Shown: in pieces, positions 32,170 through 36,984 of the stretch
How positions within the stretch are numbered: position 1 is the first letter of the stretch
How the letters are laid out: each line of letters begins with the position of its first letter
NCBI GenBank assembly: GCA_003550305.1
Contig: QKYT01000714.1
Coordinates: 17,865-54,848 of the forward strand
DNA length: 36,984 nt
Source of the DNA: Glomus cerebriforme
Lineage: Eukaryota; Glomeromycota; Glomeromycetes; Glomerales; Glomeraceae
Reading direction: 5' to 3'
Translations under genes and position numbers: made by a program
Notes under the pieces: model-generated
What the model was told of the DNA's origin: nothing
The model's database searches: none
Seen by the model: only the letters and a program-made list of their open reading frames with translations

Positions 32170-32509
32170 ACTAGACACTGTACAGTAATTTGATTATATA
32201 ATATTTATCTTGTAAAATAATTTTAATTGATTTGAACTTAATATAATATAATATTATTATAAAAATAAAAAAATTCAAATATATAGTATATATGCATATT
32301 ACAGAAAAATAAAAATAGATAATTATATAATAAAAAAATAAAAATGGTATTAAAACATATTAATTTGTCTACATCAGATTTTGTTCTTCTCAAAAATAAA
32401 TTCCTTCTTTTTTCTCATATAGTTTGAAAAAAAGAAATACATTTTTAGAGTTTTAGAAAAATATTAACTATTATACCTAAGATCTTTGATTTAAAGAAGT
32501 TATTATTAA

Positions 32510-32645
32510 GCCTGGTCTCAAAACTGAAATATTTCAGATTTGCCAAAATTCTGAAACTGAAATCTGAAATATTTTTGAAATCTGAAATTCCAAAATCTGA
32601 AATTCATGCCAAAATTTAAAATTGATGCCAAAATGCTAAATTAAA
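32510..32645. repeat. Left subterminal repeat array of hAT-2
   Basis: Short words repeat densely: TCTGAAAT, CTGAAAC/TATTT and GCCAAAAT (for example GATTTGCCAAAATTC, AAATCTGAAATTCCAAAATC, ATTCATGCCAAAATTTAAAA). It lies about 140 bp upstream of the BED-finger coding start of hAT-2 and mirrors the array at 35805-35965. Confidence 0.5.
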
Positions 32646-32781
32646 ATTAGCCAATTAAAATTAAGTAATTAAATATATAAATAGTTTCATTTATATTGTA
32701 CAAAATATACAATTTATCAATTTTTTTTTTTTTATCTTATTATGATTAGATAAAATTCTAAAAGTAAAAGCGGTCACAAAT

Positions 32782-35596
32782 AGGATAAAGTCTGAAAACA
32801 TTTTGTGCAAGTTTCATTAAAGTTTCCAGGCCATTTTTCTAGAAAATGCAAGTTATGCTATAAAAAATAGCCATGCGCATATATAAATATGTTATAATCT
32901 CATCTTGCTAATAAGTATGCTAACTGTTCTGAAGATATTCAAAACTACTGGCTTGGATATTTTACTGCAAAAGACTCCTTGGAAGATAAAACAGCTTCTA
33001 TCACCTCATAAGAATCAAGTCAATCAATAATTTTTAATAAGAAAAGGAGAAGTTCTAATGGTATAATTAATTATATTAATTATTAATTGTATGATTGTAT
33101 CTATGTTTTAACTTTTAAGTTAATTATTTTTTTTAATTATTTTATTAAGTTCAATCTGAGATTGAAGATTATTATGAGAATTGAGAATTACTACCAAACA
33201 AAGTAACAATTATTGATCAAGCACTTATTCAAGCTTTTATTTGTTATGGAATACTATTTGCTATAATCAATAATTCATTTTTTCATGAATTGTTATATCA
33301 ATTACATTCAAATTATTGTCCTTCTTCATGAAAGGTACTTTCAGAGTTTCTTATTAATCAAGAAACTTCATGAATTAATCAAGCTATTAATAAAGAATTA
33401 GAGCATTTTAAAAACTTAATGCTTGGTAATTATTTTAACTTTTTATTATATAAATCCACTAGTATTATAATAATAAATTTATTATTATTTATTAGCCTTG
33501 AATGGCTGTTTATCTCATCATATTGGAGAATTCCTTACGTCTGAAATAAAAAAGATTATAGAAAAGATTGGGGTAAAAAAATTTAGTTCAGTTATCACTG
33601 ATAATGCATTGAATATTTGATTAGCTTGAAAAATTATTTCTAAGGAGTATCTCTCGATATTAAATTTGAAATATATTGCTCATTTTATAAATCTAATCAT
33701 GAAATCAATCTTAGGTAATATTTTATTAATTTTTCTTTTAATTAGTTAATTCATGATTCACAATAAAAGAATTCATCATATTAAATAATATATTAATTTA
33801 GGGCGTTAGGTTTTGGCGACCCCTATAATTCCGGCCAAAATTAGGTGATCAGCAAAAAATTATCCTTTTTTAGAATTTTGTGTAATGCAAAACTTTGTTT
33901 TGAGAGAAATAAAATTGCATTTTTTTGGGTTGTATAACATTATATTGATTCCAAATAAGGAAATTCTGGCTGGCATTATAAAATTTGCTAAAATTAGTAG
34001 TGTGACGAATAACATGTGACAAATAGGCTTTTTCATGCTGAAAAAATTCTAAGTCTCTAGAATAAATAGTAAAAATGAAAAATTAGGAATGTGACATGAA
34101 GATGACAAATTATTTGTATATGAAGTCACGTGACAGGTGTTGCCATGGCGATCGGGTCGCCAATTCCTTTTTTTCTTAATTTTAATAGATTACAAAACAG
34201 CTTCTAAAATTTTAGTTGCTTGTAATAGTGTTACCAATTATTTTAAAACATTACCTATTTGTAACAATTTATTAACTGAATCTGTAAAGATTCTAAAAAT
34301 TGAAGGTGGTGAATTGAAAACTTTTATTAAAACAAGATGGATATTCATGTATGAGACAACTTATTCAATTGTTAGAATGAGATAGGCTCTTAATGAAGTA
34401 ATATTTATTATATTTTTAATTTATTTAAGATATATATTTAACTAAGTATTAACTTTATTATTTAGGTAATAACTAGTAATTATTCTGAGAAAATTACTAA
34501 TTCTAATGTTAAAAAAATTTTTAAAAGAACTGATTTTTATGATAAAGTTAATACTTTAGCTAAACTACTCTGACCTATCAAAAATGCAATATTAATACTT
34601 GAAAGAAACTAAACTAATTTGGCTGATACATTTATCCAAATAATTCATTTGGCTCACAAAATCAAAAATTTTAATTCAAGTAATTTAGTATCATTTCAGA
34701 AATACGCAATACAGGCATTTAACAAAAGATGGGAGGAATTCAATGTTTCTTTATATCTGTTAGCTTACTTTTTACATCCAAGATTTTGAGGTATATAAAA
34801 AATATATATATATATTTTTTTTATTTATGTAATAATAAATAATAGCTAATAATGATAATTATTTTCATAGTACAAGGGTTATAAAATAGAAAATATTCTT
34901 TAATTGCTTCAGCTGCTGGTAATATTTGAAAAAAATAGGAAATAACCAAAAATTATGCAAGAAGCTTCTTTCTCAAATGCGTAAATATAAATTTAGACTA
35001 AAATCTTATAATGAAGTAATTAGAGATTCAGATAAAACTTCTATATTATGGTAGCTTGCCATTGATGATACTAGTAATTATTTGCAAAAACTTGCTCTTT
35101 ATGTTTTATCCGTTATATTTTATAACGCTAGTTGCGAGAGAGTATTCTCAATTCTCAGATAGTTTTATGGTAAAAGAAGACTTAGTTTATACTGTAAATA
35201 TCAAAAGTTAAATCTATGGCTAAAATTTGATCATATTATATTTTAAAAGCAAATGATGAATTAAAATATATGAGTTCAAAATATTCTAAAGATGAATTAA
35301 AAGTTATGGTTGATGAATCTTTGGATAACTTTGAGGAGGATTTTGAGAATAATGAACCTGAAAGAATATTAGTAGAGCCTGATGAAATTCTAAATTACAC
35401 AGTATTAGTATTAATATTAGAGGAGATATTTGATATAAATGAAGTTCCATTTATTAGAGATCTGAAAGATAGTAAAGAAGAAGATGATGATGATGATATT
35501 AATAATAATGATGATAATAATAATAATAATGTTCCTGAAGAAGAACCAGTAAAGGATTATGATGTCTCAGAACTTGCATCAAGATTTCTTGATTAA
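32782..35596 (+). pseudogene. hAT transposase (BED finger, RNase-H core, dimerisation domain), inactivated (hAT-2)
   Basis: The order is complete. A BED-like zinc finger at about 32782-32980 reads KHFVQVSLKFPGHF, KCKLCYKK, ANCSEDIQNYWLGYF. An RNase-H region follows with TIIDQALIQAFICYGI, NNSFFHELLYQLHSNYCPSS, GVKKFSSVITDNALN (catalytic-type Asp), YIAHFINLIMKSIL; NYFKTLPICNNLLTES, FIKTRWIFMYETTYSI; and SFQKYAIQAFNKRWEEFNVS with YLLAYFLHPRF. The C-terminal hAT dimerisation motif (about 35045-35245) reads YNASCERVFSIL and FYGKRRLSLYCKYQKLNLWL. An acidic tail (35270-35596) lies in a shifted frame. Stops: TGA at expected Arg (33329, 33371, 33618, 33627, 34571, 34787), TAG at expected Trp (35052, 35160). 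The DGWT segment after KELEHFKNL is missing. A MITE-like insert interrupts at 33811-34165. Confidence 0.8.
33811..34165. mobile_element. MITE-like insert inside hAT-2
   Basis: It starts TTTTGGCGACCCC (33811-33823) and ends GGGTCGCCAATT (34154-34165). TTGGCGACCC and GGGTCGCCAA are perfect 10-bp inverted repeats. Base composition is visibly richer in G and C than the flanks (GTCACGTGAC, GCCATGGCGATCGGGTCG). There is no coding capacity. It separates two adjacent hAT coding blocks (KSILG and DYKTASKIL), sitting in or next to an intron. Target duplication was not resolved. Confidence 0.45.
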
Positions 35597-35804
35597 TTAG
35601 TATATCATAAATTTTTAAATTGTCTATTATTCCTAAATTAGTATATTATACTAAATGTCATAACTAGGGTAATAATCAAAATTTTCAATTCATTTTCAAT
35701 TCGTTTTTAAAATATTCAAATTTTTATTAGTAATTAATATAAAAATTATTAATTTTTGTCAATCCAAACTCAATCCAATTTTAATCCAATAATTTGTCAC
35801 ATAT

Positions 35805-35965
35805 AAGGTTGCTTGTCAAAACTAGTAGGTTTTGGCAGAATGGTATACACGAAACTGCTAAAACTAGTTTCGTGAAATTATCAAGAAATGCCAAAACTGT
35901 GAAACTTATCAAAATCACAAAACTGCCAAAACTTGTCAAAACTGTTTCAGCGTTTTAGCAATACT
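35805..35965. repeat. Right subterminal repeat array of hAT-2
   Basis: Repeated GCCAAAACT, GTCAAAACT, CACAAAACT and CTAAAACTAG words occur (for example AACTGCCAAAACTTGTCAAA, ATGCCAAAACTGTGAAAC). CACGAAACTGCTAAAACTAG and CTAGTTTCGTGA form a local inverted pair. It lies 3' of the transposase tail. Confidence 0.5.
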
Positions 35966-36184
35966 TTTTATATGATTTAATTAGAGTTTCGGCATTTAAA
36001 CTAATTTATAAAGCATTGGGCTTTTGATTATAAGTATATTCGTAGAATATAGTAAATGCAGAATAATTGCTTTGTATTANCATAATATTTAGTAAATAAT
36101 TTCNTTTTTTTATTGTCAAAATTAAAATAATGTAATAATGATAATTGATAAATAACAAAATATAATTATAATATAATAAAAATT

Positions 36185-36721
36185 TTAATGTCTATAATAT
36201 TTTCTACGTTGGGATTTATCTCTCCTTCTAACTCTTCTTCTACCATCTCTACCTCTTGATTGATTCTAAGAAGGAGATCTCCTTTCCCTTCTTTCTCTTT
36301 TCAGAGATCGTAACCTGTACTGATATTCATATCGACAGCGATCATGTACAGCATTTTGACGTCTGTACTNCCGTCTAAACAAATCTAAAATCCAATAAAA
36401 AATGTAAATAAATGGCCTAAATAAAATTTAATGATGCTTAATAATAATTACCAGTCTGCAGCCAAAATTCATCATTCATATTGCTGAAACATGCTCGATC
36501 AAAACTATTGGGACTTGTAAGAGGAAATTCTTTCTCGTTATCATTTGTTATTCTTATGAGGTTTTTATAAACTCTTTTGAGGGCGTTCCATTTTGTATGG
36601 CATTGTTTGGGTGTCATTACAAAGCCAGTTGCAGTGAACACCCTGTTTGCTACTAATGTCCAGGCATTAGTGTGATGCCGATTTGCAATTCTTTCAAATT
36701 GCTGGTGTAAGTTTCTCCTTT
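36185..36721 (-). CDS. Myb/SANT-like DNA-binding domain protein with Arg-rich tail (5' end outside model)
   Basis: Exon 36721-36452 reads RRNLHQQFERIANRHHTNAW, TLVANRVFTATGFVMTPKQC, HTKWNALKRVYKNLIR and SFDRACFSNMNDEFWLQT. The spacing of W and the 'K.C..KW..L...Y' core match the trihelix/Myb-SANT-like domain often found in PIF/Harbinger accessory proteins and regulators. A GTAATT donor joins (phase 1) to exon 36384-36185, which is strongly basic: RRQNAVHDRCRYEYQYRLRS, LKRERRERRSPS, then RGRDGRRRVRRRDKSQRRK. An in-frame TAG at 36268-36266 interrupts the basic tail, where CAG (Gln) would continue it. Either the protein ends there or this copy is damaged. An N at 36370 lies in the exon. The first coding exon (perhaps MTAIVPYNLLAP near 36809) is not proven. 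Confidence 0.55.
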
Positions 36722-36984
36722 CTGCAATTAATTATTTAGCAGTATTTATTATCTAGCTATTGAAATGGTACTGGTGCCAGTAAATTATAAGGTACTATTG
36801 CTGTCATTTATTTATCTTATAAATTTGATTTGAAAATTAAAATATGATTTGGTTTTTAGTTGCAAAAAAATATTTTGTATTTATATTTTTGAGAACATCA
36901 TAATTTTAAAATTCGTTTTAATATTTAATACATGAACTGATAAACATAATAACATTCTACATAATTAAAGTATTTGTAATTTAA
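36722..36984. other. Upstream flank of the Myb/SANT-like gene
   Basis: A minus-strand ATG at about 36809 (MTAIVPYNLLAPVPF) could be the first exon, but no splice join keeps phase convincingly. The rest is AT-rich and runs to the window edge. Confidence 0.3.

Noticed and set aside
33803..33830. Hint of a host gene promoter in the GC-richer patch inside hAT-2
   Set aside because: The matched inverted termini at 33813-33822 and 34154-34163 explain it as an insertion.
17441..35250. TGA recoded as an amino acid (many in-frame TGAs)
   Set aside because: Intact CMTR1 ends in TGA and uses TGG for Trp, and the TGAs fit mainly Arg positions together with TAA/TAG at Gln and Trp, so mutation explains them better.
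35270..35596. Acidic 108-codon frame as an independent gene
   Set aside because: It directly follows the hAT dimerisation motif in another frame and is best read as the transposase's C-terminal tail after a frameshift.
1..36984. CRISPR array, tRNA genes, rRNA, prokaryotic operons
   Set aside because: No regularly spaced identical repeats, no cloverleaf that I could recognise, and the genes have introns; U2 is the only RNA gene supported.

Overview
This is an AT-rich eukaryotic nuclear window. Short introns (about 50-220 nt), compact intact genes, large tracts of decayed DNA transposons and the types of transposase remnants all point to an arbuscular mycorrhizal fungus (Glomeromycotina, Rhizophagus-like). 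That placement is inferred from gene content and composition, not from a database match. Scattered N bases mark unresolved assembly positions.

Layout. 1-9.3 kb is a transposon graveyard. It holds the 3' end of a DDE transposase, a dead hAT element (hAT-1), a broken coiled-coil gene with a minisatellite in its coding region, tandem repeats, and an unidentified broken multi-exon gene. 9.3-15.2 kb holds a U2 snRNA gene (minus), an intact 11-exon cap-1 2'-O-methyltransferase (CMTR1 type, plus) and an intact but unrecognised gene with three NPF motifs (minus). 15.2-18.1 kb is again decayed: a FAR1-like fragment and a DDE transposase. 18.7-27.6 kb is the conserved core: a 20-exon VPS11 (minus) sharing a 219-bp divergent promoter with protein disulfide isomerase PDI1 (plus), followed by an ING-family PHD-finger chromatin reader (plus). 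27.6-36 kb is decayed DNA: a second copy of the coiled-coil gene, tandem repeats, a Tc1-like remnant, a retroposed poly(A) insert with a 17-bp target duplication, and a second hAT element (hAT-2) that itself contains a MITE-like insert. The right edge carries a Myb/SANT-like gene with an arginine-rich tail.

The intact genes are housekeeping functions: mRNA capping, splicing RNA, vacuolar/endosomal tethering, ER oxidative folding and chromatin reading. They do not form an operon-like system. The most interesting signals are in gene structure. VPS11 can be read through its beta-propeller only if an AT-AC intron with a near-perfect U12 5' splice site is removed. CMTR1 has a U12-type GT-AG intron with a matching branch point. 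The ING gene keeps frame only with a one-nucleotide exon flanked by AG and GTAAGT. Across unrelated decayed genes the stops sit mainly where Arg, Gln or Trp is expected (CGA to TGA, CAA/CAG to TAA/TAG, TGG to TAG/TGA). This is a C-to-T decay signature on both strands, while the intact genes are free of it.
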